Positions 7,405-15,484 of a stretch of DNA of 22,238 nucleotides are shown in pieces. The stretch is taken from assembly GCA_041568335.1 (NCBI GenBank), contig JBFFZZ010000018.1, positions 1 to 22,238 of the forward strand, given 5' to 3'. Each line of letters opens with the position of its first letter. Position 1 is the stretch's first letter. The position numbers and the translations under genes are program-made. A model generated the notes under the pieces. The model made no database searches, had not been told where the DNA came from, and worked only from the letters and a program-made list of their open reading frames with translations. Source of the stretch: WVWW01 sp041568335 (GTDB taxonomy: Bacteria > Acidobacteriota > Polarisedimenticolia > Polarisedimenticolales > Polarisedimenticolaceae).

Positions 7405-8264
7405 GTGATGTAGAGCGTGCCGTCGTCCGCGATGGCGACGCCGACCGCGGTCTCACGAAAATCAGGCGTCAGGATGTTGTGCCGGTGCCCTGGGCTCTCC
7501 ATCCACTCCTCGACGACGCCGTGGATCGCGCCGAGCGCGCGTCGCGAGCGCGCCACGTTCTCTCCCGACAACCGAAACCCGATACCCGCGGCGCGGATGC
7601 GGTCGGCCGGCATCGAGCCGTCCGGCGATTCGTGCGCCATGAAGTCGCCCTCCGCCATCGTCTCGCTGTGACCTCGTGCCACCGCGCGGAGCTCGACGTT
7701 CGGTGTCAGCGCGCGGAGCCCGTGCTCGGCGCGCACGGCGTTGATCTCGTCGACGATGACTCGCTCGAGCGTTCCGCGCTCCGCCTCCGGTCCCGCCGTC
7801 GCGTAGAGCGCCACCACGACGAGCGCTCCGTCCACGGCCGTCCAGGCGCCGATCCCGATCTCGATCATCGTATCGTCGAGGACCGGCGCGTCCTCAGCCG
7901 GGCTGTCCCAGGCCGAGCGCAACCGATCGTCTCCGGCGACTCCCGCGGGGACGATCGTGACGCGTTCCACGACCGTCCGGCCCTCCAGCTCGGCCACGTC
8001 GTCCAACGCATCGTCGAGCGGGACGGGATGGGGGAGGCGGCGCTCCACCGGCGCCGCGGCGATGTCCGCCGCGCGTCGTTCGGCCAGCCGTCGCAAGAGA
8101 TCCGCGTGCGCGAGCGGCTCCAACCCGGCGCTCTCCCGGACCACGCCGACCACGCGGTGGAGCTTTTCGAGGAGCGCGTCGTCGACGGGTCGCTCGGTCC
8201 CGGCCGAGAGCGCCCCCGGCATCAGGCCGAGGAACAGCCAGACGAGCTCCCGCCGGCCTCCCAA
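7383..8264 (-). CDS. Secreted tandem CAP (SCP/PR-1-like) domain protein
   Basis: 293 residues. An N-terminal signal (about 1-22) is followed by two CAP-type halves. The second half (about 165-293) is canonical: His211 in MAHESPDG, Glu235 in SGENVA, Glu252/253 in VVEEWMESPGH, and His260 in SPGHRHNIL, the tetrad that lines the CAP cavity. The first half (about 27-157) has the same outline, including WDSPAEDAPVLDDTMIEIGIG where a normal domain has WxxSPxHRxxLL, but the histidine is gone, so it is degenerate. CAP proteins of bacteria are extracellular; their activity varies and is mostly unknown. The start is uncertain: TTG 8264 lies 3 nt after the aconitase stop with only a weak ribosome-binding site, so translation is probably coupled. 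It is the last gene of its operon. Confidence 0.88.
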   Translation of the reverse strand: MGGRRELVWLFLGLMPGALSAGTERPVDDALLEKLHRVVGVVRESAGLEPLAHADLLRRLAERRAADIAAAPVERRLPHPVPLDDALDDVAELEGRTVVERVTIVPAGVAGDDRLRSAWDSPAEDAPVLDDTMIEIGIGAWTAVDGALVVVALYATAGPEAERGTLERVIVDEINAVRAEHGLRALTPNVELRAVARGHSETMAEGDFMAHESPDGSMPADRIRAAGIGFRLSGENVARSRRALGAIHGVVEEWMESPGHRHNILTPDFRETAVGVAIADDGTLYITQLFLEP

Positions 8265-8267
8265 AGG

Positions 8268-10301
8268 TCAGATCCCGAAGCGCTCGGCTTCCCAGTCGAT
8301 CCCGAGGGCGCTCGGGGGACCCATGTAGCCGAGCATCGCGGATGCGGCGACCACCGCCGGGCTGGCGAGGTAACCCTCCCCGCCGACACCCATGCGGTTT
8401 TGCCAGTTGCGGTTGAACGACGTGATCGCGACCTGGCCACGCTCGAGGGCGTCCTCGCCCTGGCCAAAGCAGGGCCCGCACCAGGAATTGCGGATCATCC
8501 CGCCGACCGAACGCAGCACGTCGGCGATCGACTCGCCGCCGAGACGAGGGTCGCTGTTCTCGATCATCTTCTTGACACCGATCGAGCCGGGGAAGATGAC
8601 GAACTTACGCCGCGCCTCGGTGTGCCCGGCCTGCTTGGCCGCCTGCAACACCAGCGCCGCCTGCAACAGATCGTCGTAGCTGCCGTTGGTGCAGGAGCCG
8701 ATGAAGGCGCGGTCGAACTCGATCCTTTCGCCCGCGACTTCGGTCGCGGGGTACGCGTTGCCGGGGCTGAACGGTTTGGCGATCATCGGCGCGACTTCGG
8801 ACAGGTCGAGCGTCTCGTCGATCTCGTAGAGCGCGTTCCCACCCGGAGCGATTCGCGGGTAGGGCAGCTCGTGCATCCCCTTCTTCTCGTACCAGGCGTA
8901 GGTGATGTCGTCGGCGGCGAAGATCCCGTTCTGCGCCTCGCCCTCGGCCATCATGTTGCAGATCGTGTTGCGGTAGGCGATCGGCAGCTGCCCGTTGACG
9001 TCGACGAACTCGACCGACATCCCCTGCGACTGGTCACTGCCCCAGCGCTCGAGCAGCTTGAGGACGATGTCCTTGCCGCTGGCCCAGGGTTGTAACCGTC
9101 CGGTAATCGCCACACGTCGTGCGCGCGCGAGCGTGAAATAGACATAACCGGTCGCCCAGCCGAAGCCCAGCGTCGTCGAGCCGACGCCGATACCGACCGC
9201 TCCGTAGGCGCCATAGGCGCGGCTGTGCGAGTCGGCTCCGGGGATGAACTGACCCGGCATGACCAACCCCTGCTCGGGGAAGTAGAAATGGAAGATGCCG
9301 TCGCCGGGGTCGGCGTAGTACGGCTTCTCGAGCCCTTCGACGCGGGCGAAATCGCGACCGATCGCGGTCTGCCGGTCGTCGGATTCGCGACCGGTGAACA
9401 CGAAGTGATCGTTGGCCACCGCGGCCTGCCGCGGCGCGATCGTGTTGCCGCCGGTGATCTCGTTGAAGGTGTGGATCGAGAACGGCGCGGTGCCGTCGGA
9501 AGCGGGCAACAGATCGGCGTAGACGCGCAGCGTCGCCCCCGGCTCCACCACGGCGTCCTTGTCCACACGGTGCGCCCAGACGATCTGTTCGGTCGTGGTC
9601 AGCCCCGCGGCCGTTGCGGCATCGGGCCACTCGATCCGTGGCTCGCGCTCCACCGACGCGCGGAACTCGCTTCGCCCGACGGCAAAGATCCCCCCCGTGC
9701 GGCGGATCTCGTCTTCCTTCTCGGTCAGGGCGAAGGGCGTGTAGGTCTTGTCCTGGGTCAGATTCGTCAGCTCCCGCGTGCCGGGTTTGTAGGCGAACTC
9801 GTCACCGTCGGCCGCATCGGCGACGGCCTCGGGGCACTGCACCACCTCGAGGCCGAGGTTGAACGCGTTGCGGCGGAAGATATCGCCCATGTTGTCGCCG
9901 CAGACGATCACCATCTCCAGCCCGGCCTCCTCGGCGACCGCCTTGAGCCCGGCCGGGCTCATCTCGCGCGACGAGCCGATGGCGAAACGGTCGCCGGCGA
10001 TCAGGAACGTCTCCCCGGAGTGCACGCGCTTGCGGTAGTCCGGGATCAGGAACCGGAACGAGCCCGCCTTCCAGCGCTCGTCGAGCGCGTCCAGGCTCTC
10101 GGAAACACAATCCTGCGCGGGCGTGATCGCGTCGGTGTCGATCGAATCGAGCTTCTGCCCCGGGTTCGCCGGGTCCCAGATGATCAGCGCCTTGCCGCGT
10201 ATCTCGCGGTCGGAGCCGGACGACGACGTCGGGCCGCGGTCACGGCCCAGATCGTTGATGTGCACACCCGGCTTCAACCTGGCCGGTTGGATCCCATGCA
10301 T
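8268..10301 (-). CDS. Aconitase/isopropylmalate dehydratase-superfamily hydro-lyase, swivel domain first
   Basis: 677 residues; a [4Fe-4S] hydro-lyase. Cluster ligands are present: Cys537 in IGSCTNGS, and Cys608 and Cys611 in WCGPCFG. The substrate-side Ser-Arg loop is GDRFAIGSSREMSP in the first third. The order is reversed from ordinary aconitase A: the small 'swivel' (LeuD-like) domain comes first (about 1-210), then the large catalytic (LeuC-like) domain with GADSHSRAYGAYGAVGIGVG. AcnB also has swivel before catalytic domains, but its N-terminal HEAT-like domain is absent here. The true substrate (citrate, isopropylmalate, homocitrate or other) cannot be read off. ATG 10301 is chosen because GAGGT lies 7 nt upstream; an open frame continues to 10436 without supporting signals and would overlap the upstream gene. 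It is followed directly by the CAP gene. Confidence 0.9.
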   Translation of the reverse strand: MHGIQPARLKPGVHINDLGRDRGPTSSSGSDREIRGKALIIWDPANPGQKLDSIDTDAITPAQDCVSESLDALDERWKAGSFRFLIPDYRKRVHSGETFLIAGDRFAIGSSREMSPAGLKAVAEEAGLEMVIVCGDNMGDIFRRNAFNLGLEVVQCPEAVADAADGDEFAYKPGTRELTNLTQDKTYTPFALTEKEDEIRRTGGIFAVGRSEFRASVEREPRIEWPDAATAAGLTTTEQIVWAHRVDKDAVVEPGATLRVYADLLPASDGTAPFSIHTFNEITGGNTIAPRQAAVANDHFVFTGRESDDRQTAIGRDFARVEGLEKPYYADPGDGIFHFYFPEQGLVMPGQFIPGADSHSRAYGAYGAVGIGVGSTTLGFGWATGYVYFTLARARRVAITGRLQPWASGKDIVLKLLERWGSDQSQGMSVEFVDVNGQLPIAYRNTICNMMAEGEAQNGIFAADDITYAWYEKKGMHELPYPRIAPGGNALYEIDETLDLSEVAPMIAKPFSPGNAYPATEVAGERIEFDRAFIGSCTNGSYDDLLQAALVLQAAKQAGHTEARRKFVIFPGSIGVKKMIENSDPRLGGESIADVLRSVGGMIRNSWCGPCFGQGEDALERGQVAITSFNRNWQNRMGVGGEGYLASPAVVAASAMLGYMGPPSALGIDWEAERFGI

Positions 10302-10368
10302 GAACGTACCTCGTCGGGTGGAAACGCGGCCGTCCGGCCACCGCTTCATGTTCGCACAAAGTTCACGA

Positions 10369-11271
10369 TCAGAGCAAAGGCACGACCTGCCGCTGCGCCC
10401 CCTGCGGGACACCGAGGTATTCGTTGACCTCGACAAGTTCGAATCGCGGCGACGACTCGACGGAGTGGCGCAACAACGAGATGTGTGCGGCGTCCACCAC
10501 CACCAGGATCCGTTCGGCGTCGCCGGCGACGCGCTGGAGGTTGGCGAACATGCGCAGGTGACGGTTGTACCATCCGGTCAGCGCATCCGCGCCGGGGTAC
10601 TCGCCGTCCTTCCCCAGATCGAACTCGCCGACGAGGTTGCGTCCGTGCGCATGAGCGATGTTCCGCGGCTCGTTGATCCAGACGAGGCTGTCTTCGATCG
10701 ATTCCGTCGCCTGGTACTTGCTTTCACGCTCGAACCAGCGTGTGTAGCGCGAAACGAACTCGTTCGACAGCCGGTCGAGCTGGCCGTGTTCCAGCGCGTA
10801 CGCGCGCAGGTCGGTGGGCCGTTGGTATCGCGCGACGACATCGATGCCGTAGATACGCCAGTGTCCCATCCTCTCGGCCACCGGCAACGCCAGCCGATCG
10901 ACCATGCCGGGCCCCGGCTCGTAGTCGCCGTTCAGGAACCCGGCGTAACGCCGGTCCAGCGCGGCCTGTTCCGCCGCGGGTAGACCGACGACCAGCCGGT
11001 CCGGTTTGAACTCGAGCAGTTTTTCGACGATCTCGTGCAGCTCCGCGCCGGTGGTCTTGTCCACCAGGATCGCATCGTGAAGCTCGAATGTCCCGAGCAG
11101 CAGAACGCTCGCATCGGGCGGCCCGAGCAACGCGTCGCGTTTCTTCTGGCCGCGCTGTTGGTCGTTTTCCTGGCCCGGAGTGCCCGGTCCACCCGGCGCA
11201 CAAGCGATCGCGCCGCACACCAGAAGCCACACCAGGAGCGCGTTCGAGTTTTTGATGGAGTCGACGGGCAT
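10369..11271 (-). CDS. DUF5694-like (TraB/EreA-related) probable lipoprotein with altered active-site motifs
   Basis: 300 residues from ATG 11271, which has AAAGG 7 nt upstream. A GTG at 11304 is an alternative leaderless start. A hydrophobic signal (about 10-23) ends in AIAC, an imperfect lipobox with Cys24. The body resembles the DUF5694 family, which is related in outline to TraB/erythromycin-esterase-like proteins: VLLLGTF near residue 60, then a helix, PDRLVVGLP, LDRRYAGFLNGDYE and GHWRIYGIDV. Family members normally carry His after GTF and Glu in the second motif; here these are Glu63 and Gly96, so it may be catalytically changed or inactive. This comparison is from memory of the family. 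It is the first gene of a minus-strand operon with the hydro-lyase 67 bp downstream. Confidence 0.75.
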   Translation of the reverse strand: MPVDSIKNSNALLVWLLVCGAIACAPGGPGTPGQENDQQRGQKKRDALLGPPDASVLLLGTFELHDAILVDKTTGAELHEIVEKLLEFKPDRLVVGLPAAEQAALDRRYAGFLNGDYEPGPGMVDRLALPVAERMGHWRIYGIDVVARYQRPTDLRAYALEHGQLDRLSNEFVSRYTRWFERESKYQATESIEDSLVWINEPRNIAHAHGRNLVGEFDLGKDGEYPGADALTGWYNRHLRMFANLQRVAGDAERILVVVDAAHISLLRHSVESSPRFELVEVNEYLGVPQGAQRQVVPLL

Positions 11272-11310
11272 GCGGAACCTTTCCAACCCTCGCCGTCGCG
11301 GCACCTACTA

Positions 11311-11320
11311 ATGTTAGCAT
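11311..11320. promoter_or_regulatory. Divergent promoter with overlapping -10 boxes
   Basis: The short sequence ATGTTAGCAT gives TAACAT on the minus strand (11316-11311) and TAGCAT on the plus strand (11315-11320), overlapping by two bases. Each sits 6-7 nt before a GTG in the frame of its gene (11304 minus, 11328 plus), so transcripts would start at about those positions. Both genes also have later ATG starts with Shine-Dalgarno sites, 33 and 15 nt further in. No -35 elements are evident. Confidence 0.45.
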
Positions 11321-11342
11321 TCGGCAAGTGGGAGGACAGGAC

Positions 11343-13001
11343 ATGAAACAGGGGTCATGTTTCTTGGCGGTCGTGGTTTGTCTCGGCGTTGCGCTGGCCT
11401 GCGCGCAGGCGCAAGACGCACCGGACGCTCGGGCGGGTAGCGACGTCGTCGATGCGTCCACGCTCACGGGCAAGTACACGACGGTGCCGTTGACGACCGA
11501 TGTGTCCGGATTCGACGCCGCCGACCGACGTTTGCTCGAACTGCTGATCGAGGCCGCGCAGGCGATGGACGACGCGTTCTGGAAGCAGGCGTACGGTGAC
11601 AAGGGCAGGTTCCTCGGCTCGATCTCCGATCCCGCGCTGCGTCAGTTCGCGCTGATCAACTACGGCCCATGGGACCGGCTGGACGCCAACAAGCCGTTCC
11701 TCGAGGGCGTCGGTGAAAAAGCGCCGGGGGCCAACCTCTACCCCGCGGATATCACCAAGGAAGAAATTGAAGCCGCCGGTGACGGCGCGCTGACGAGCCT
11801 CTACACGATGGTCCGGCGCGACGACGACGGGAAGCTCGAGGCGATCCCGTACAGCGAGTTCTTCAAGGACGAGATCACGATCGCCGCGCACCGGTTGCGC
11901 CAGGCCGCCGCTGTGGCCAAGGAAGAGTCGTTCAAGCAATACCTGTTGCTACGCGCCGAGGCGCTGGAGACCGACGACTACCGGCCCAGCGATCTGGCCT
12001 GGATGGACATGAAGGACAACCGCTTCGACGTCGTCATCGGTCCGATCGAGGTCTACGAGGATCGGCTGCTCAACGCCAAGGCGGCCTTCACCGGTTACGT
12101 GCTGGTCAAAGACTTGGAATGGAGCGAGCGGCTCGCGCGCTACGCCGGATTCCTGCCCGAGCTGCAGCGCGGGTTGCCCGTCCCCAAAAAGTACAAGACG
12201 GAAACGCCGGGCACCGACGCCGATCTGAACGCCTACGACGTCGTCTACTATGCGGGAGACTGCAACGCGGGGTCGAAGACGATCGCGATCAACCTGCCCA
12301 ACGACGAAGAAGTCCAGCTCGCCAAGGGCACGCGGCGGTTGCAGCTCAAGAACTCGATGCGCGCCAAGTTCGACCGCATCCTGGTGCCGATCTCCGAGGT
12401 GCTGATCGCCGAAGACCAGCGCTCACACATCACGTTCGACGCGTTCTTCGCCAACACGATGTTCCACGAGGTCGCCCACGGCTTGGGGATCAAGAACACG
12501 ATCGACGGGTCATCCACGGTGCGCAAGGCGCTCAAGGAGCAGTCGTCCGCGCTGGAAGAGGGCAAGGCCGACATCCTCGGCCTGTACATGGTCACCGCGC
12601 TGCACGACAAGGGCGAGATCGGTGACGAGCCGCTCGAGGATTACTACGTGACGTTTCTCGCCGGCATCTTCCGCTCCGTGCGCTTCGGCGCGACCAGCTC
12701 GCACGGCAAGGCCAACATGGTGCGGTTCAACTTCTTCCGCGACATGGAGGCTTTCGCCCGCGACGCGGCCACCGGCACCTACCGCGCGGATATGGACAAG
12801 ATGAAGCAAGCCGTCGCGGCGCTCTCCGAGCGGATCCTCCGGCTCCAGGGCGACGGGGACTACGAGGCGGCCAAGACGTTCGTCGAGTCGATGAGCGGGA
12901 TCGAATCGCTGCAAGGCGACCTCGACCGGCTGGCCGGCGCGGGGATCCCCGTGGACATCATCTTCCGGCAGGGAATCGAGGAGTTGTTCGGGAGCTCGTG
13001 A
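11343..13001 (+). CDS. Exported DPP III-like (M49 family) zinc metallopeptidase
   Basis: 552 residues from ATG 11343, preceded by GGAGG with a 7-nt gap; a GTG at 11328 would only add five residues before the signal. The signal peptide is about 1-25 (LAVVVCLGVALACAQAQ). The zinc site reads HEVAH at 375-379 with the third ligand in EEGKAD (405-410), the paired motifs of the M49 dipeptidyl peptidase III group. Classical DPP III has the longer HEXXXH; this protein has the five-residue HEXXH form, as in some bacterial members. The size and the conserved FFANTMFHEVAHGLG and LGLYMV surroundings fit the family. It probably releases dipeptides from oligopeptides in the periplasm, though some annotated members have unclear substrates. 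It is divergent from the DUF5694-like gene and convergent with a small gene downstream. Confidence 0.88.
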   Translation: MKQGSCFLAVVVCLGVALACAQAQDAPDARAGSDVVDASTLTGKYTTVPLTTDVSGFDAADRRLLELLIEAAQAMDDAFWKQAYGDKGRFLGSISDPALRQFALINYGPWDRLDANKPFLEGVGEKAPGANLYPADITKEEIEAAGDGALTSLYTMVRRDDDGKLEAIPYSEFFKDEITIAAHRLRQAAAVAKEESFKQYLLLRAEALETDDYRPSDLAWMDMKDNRFDVVIGPIEVYEDRLLNAKAAFTGYVLVKDLEWSERLARYAGFLPELQRGLPVPKKYKTETPGTDADLNAYDVVYYAGDCNAGSKTIAINLPNDEEVQLAKGTRRLQLKNSMRAKFDRILVPISEVLIAEDQRSHITFDAFFANTMFHEVAHGLGIKNTIDGSSTVRKALKEQSSALEEGKADILGLYMVTALHDKGEIGDEPLEDYYVTFLAGIFRSVRFGATSSHGKANMVRFNFFRDMEAFARDAATGTYRADMDKMKQAVAALSERILRLQGDGDYEAAKTFVESMSGIESLQGDLDRLAGAGIPVDIIFRQGIEELFGSS

Positions 13002-13003
13002 GG

Positions 13004-13025
13004 GCGCGGCCTAGCTGGCCTGCGC
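13004..13025. terminator. Inverted repeat at a convergent gene junction, weak terminator candidate
   Basis: GCGCGGCC (13004-13011) can pair with GGCC-t-GCGC (13017-13025) around a 5-base loop. It lies between the M49 stop and the end of the opposing small gene. There is no T-run on either side, so it would be at best a weak or factor-assisted terminator. Confidence 0.3.
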
Positions 13026-13214
13026 GCGGTAGAACTTGAGCACCGGTTCGGATTGTTCCTGGATCCGGTAGCCGAGTTTTTCGGCTTTCTTGACGACGGT
13101 CACGCATGACGGGGACCATGCGACCCCCTGGCCCGTGGTCAGGTCCTCGACCTCGAACCACACCTGTTTTTCGGATCCGCGATAGCAATAGACCTTGTAG
13201 AGAACTGCCGTCAT
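13011..13214 (-). CDS. Small protein of unknown function
   Basis: 67 residues starting at ATG 13214, with GGAG 9 nt upstream (ACGGAGCGTTCCCAC before the ATG). The upstream extension of the frame to 13283 looks non-coding (Arg/Pro/Ser-rich). The protein is soluble and basic, with short strands (VLYKVYCYRG, VWFEVEDLTTG) and a helix (VTVVKKAEKLGY), and two cysteines. I recognise no family. It is a single gene convergent with the M49 peptidase, 9 bp between stops. It is likely real because of the ribosome-binding site and amino-acid composition. Confidence 0.6.
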   Translation of the reverse strand: MTAVLYKVYCYRGSEKQVWFEVEDLTTGQGVAWSPSCVTVVKKAEKLGYRIQEQSEPVLKFYRAQAS

Positions 13215-13375
13215 GTGGGAACGCTCCGTGTCTCGGGGGTGGCTCGATGGTGTTCGGGTACGGGGAAGTGCGGCCCGGGTCAAGCGCTTTGCCGGGTTAG
13301 TTTCGAAGAACGCGTCCGCGCCCGCGGTGTTTTCCGGGTCGGCCGGGAATTCAGCTTTTCCAACGGCTCGACTGC

Positions 13376-13381
13376 TAGACT
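13376..13381 (+). promoter_or_regulatory. -10 box of a probable leaderless transcript
   Basis: TAGACT followed by exactly six bases and then ATG 13388. There is no Shine-Dalgarno sequence in the 30 bases before the start. The same hexamer at the same distance precedes the gene at 6574. Confidence 0.5.
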
Positions 13382-13387
13382 GCCGTC

Positions 13388-14677
13388 ATGACCACCCCAT
13401 CCTATTTGCCCGTCGCATTGTTCTTTTTCTTATCCCTCGGTCCGCTCGCCGGCCCCGGCTCCGCCGTCGAAGCCGAGTCCGGCGAAGAGACGAAGCTCCA
13501 GCGAATCGACACCGACCTGGCCCGCTCCGTGGTGGACCGGATCGTGCTGGATGTGGAACGGTTGCGCGGCCTGTCGTTCAAGAACGAGGTGCCGGTGGCG
13601 GTCGTCAACGACGACCAGGCCCTGGCGCAACACATGCGGCGGTTGGAAGAGTTCGGCGATCTGGAGGAGATCCGGTACGCCGAGATCGTGATGAAGCTGC
13701 TCGGCATGGCGAATCCCGACGACGACGTGATGCAGCTGTTCACCGATGCGCTCCGCGAACAGATCGGCGGCTACTACGACCCCAAGCAGGGGCAGTTCTA
13801 CCTGCTGGACGACATGCCCGCGGCGCTGGTCGACATCCTCACCGCGCACGAGCTGACCCACGCGCTCGAGGATCAGTACTACGCGCTGGACGCGCTGTTG
13901 ATGACGGACGAGGCCACCGACGACGAGATCTTCGCGCGCGGCGCGGTCACCGAAGGCAGTGCGACGTTGCTGATGATGATCTACTCGATCGAGCAGGCGT
14001 TCGATCAATCGATGTCCGAGGAGGACCTGGCCGCCATGACCGGTGTCGGCCAGGAAGCCGTCGAGCGATTGCCCAAGGTTCTGCTGCGGCAGATGATGGC
14101 CCCGTATGTCGTGGGGATGAGCTTCGTTCAACGCGGGAACGCGATGGGTTGGATGTCCGGCGGCTATCCGGTGGACGACGTCAACCGCGCCTACGAGCAA
14201 CCCCCGACGTCCTCGGAGCAGATCCTGCACCCCGCCAAGTACTGGGACGAGGAGCAGCGCGACGACCCGATCCCCGTCTCCCTGGGCTCCGCGGGCAGCG
14301 CGCTGGGCAAGGGCTGGGTGCTCGAGAACGACGGCGTGCTCGGCGAGATCAACCTGGCCGTGCTCGTCGGCGCGCCCACGCCGGACCCGCAAGACCCGGC
14401 GGGTGTCCTGGGCTCCGCGTGGACCAATCGCGCCGCGGAGGGCTGGGGCGGCGATCGCTACGAACTATGGACGCGCGGCAGGAAGTCGGTCGTCCTGCTC
14501 TCGACGACCTGGGACAGCGAGCGTGACGCGCAGCAGTTCGCGGCGGCCGTCACCGACGGTCCGGTGACCGGGCACAGGATCGCGGGACGCAACGTCGCGC
14601 TGGTATACGGCCACCCGCCGCGCAAGAGGCTCGATGCACTGCTCGACGGGATGCTACGGCAAGCCCCGCAGCCGTGA
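13388..14677 (+). CDS. Exported HEXXH metallopeptidase-like protein
   Basis: 429 residues with a signal peptide (about 1-26, core LPVALFFFLSLGPLAGPGSA). The zinc-binding motif HELTH is at 154-158 in TAHELTHALEDQYY. Glu189 in RGAVTEGSATLL, 31 residues further, is a fitting third ligand of a gluzincin-like site. The C-terminal third (about 285-429) contains GWVLENDGVLGEINLAVLVG and GWGGDRYELWTRG and looks like a separate beta-rich domain. No MEROPS family is named with confidence; similar exported HELTHAL proteins are common in environmental bacteria as hypotheticals. The active-site residues are intact, so it is probably a working periplasmic or secreted protease. The gene lies 58 bp upstream of the superoxide dismutase and may be separately transcribed. 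Confidence 0.8.
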   Translation: MTTPSYLPVALFFFLSLGPLAGPGSAVEAESGEETKLQRIDTDLARSVVDRIVLDVERLRGLSFKNEVPVAVVNDDQALAQHMRRLEEFGDLEEIRYAEIVMKLLGMANPDDDVMQLFTDALREQIGGYYDPKQGQFYLLDDMPAALVDILTAHELTHALEDQYYALDALLMTDEATDDEIFARGAVTEGSATLLMMIYSIEQAFDQSMSEEDLAAMTGVGQEAVERLPKVLLRQMMAPYVVGMSFVQRGNAMGWMSGGYPVDDVNRAYEQPPTSSEQILHPAKYWDEEQRDDPIPVSLGSAGSALGKGWVLENDGVLGEINLAVLVGAPTPDPQDPAGVLGSAWTNRAAEGWGGDRYELWTRGRKSVVLLSTTWDSERDAQQFAAAVTDGPVTGHRIAGRNVALVYGHPPRKRLDALLDGMLRQAPQP

Positions 14678-14735
14678 TAGATTATCGGTCAGCCCAGACT
14701 CGTTCACTACAAGTTAAGACCCAAGGAGGCCACCC

Positions 14736-15362
<627 letters not shown>

Positions 15363-15385
15363 CTCCTTTTTCCAGAGGACTTCAA

Positions 15386-15414
15386 GCGCCCCGGGGTTCA
15401 CCGGGGCGTTTTTT
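15386..15414 (+). terminator. Intrinsic terminator after sodA
   Basis: Perfect 8-bp stem CGCCCCGG (15387-15394) and CCGGGGCG (15401-15408), a 6-base loop, then six T. It is a textbook Rho-independent terminator located 24 bp after the sodA stop. Confidence 0.95.
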
Positions 15415-15423
15415 CTGGCTCCC

Positions 15424-15451
15424 TTGCATCCCCCAAACTCCGGCCTAGATT
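15424..15451 (+). promoter_or_regulatory. Probable sigma-70-type promoter of the Hpt gene
   Basis: TTGCAT (15424-15429), a 16-base spacer and TAGATT (15446-15451) lie between the sodA terminator and the Hpt start. The expected transcript begins near 15458 with a leader of about 27 nt that contains the ribosome-binding site. Confidence 0.45.
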
Positions 15452-15484
15452 GAAGCTCCAGAAGAACCAGCCAGGAGGAGCGTC

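Noticed and set aside
7074..9095. Long plus-strand open frame (673 codons) opposite the CAP and hydro-lyase genes
   Set aside because: Its translation is Arg/Asp/His-rich with no domains; it is the antisense shadow of two clear minus-strand genes in GC-rich DNA.
9225..10427. Plus-strand open frame of 400 codons
   Set aside because: Antisense shadow of the hydro-lyase, without ribosome-binding site or recognisable motifs.
10302..10436. N-terminal extension of the hydro-lyase to 10436
   Set aside because: Arg/Ser-rich, overlaps the upstream gene's end, and ATG 10301 has a good ribosome-binding site and the natural family start.
13430..14392. Minus-strand open frame of 320 codons
   Set aside because: Antisense to the HEXXH metallopeptidase; biased composition and no domain.
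15415..15432. TGGCTCCCTTGCA, resembling a sigma-54 promoter before the Hpt gene
   Set aside because: GG and GC are only 7 bases apart instead of the required 10; a sigma-70-like pair fits the same region better.
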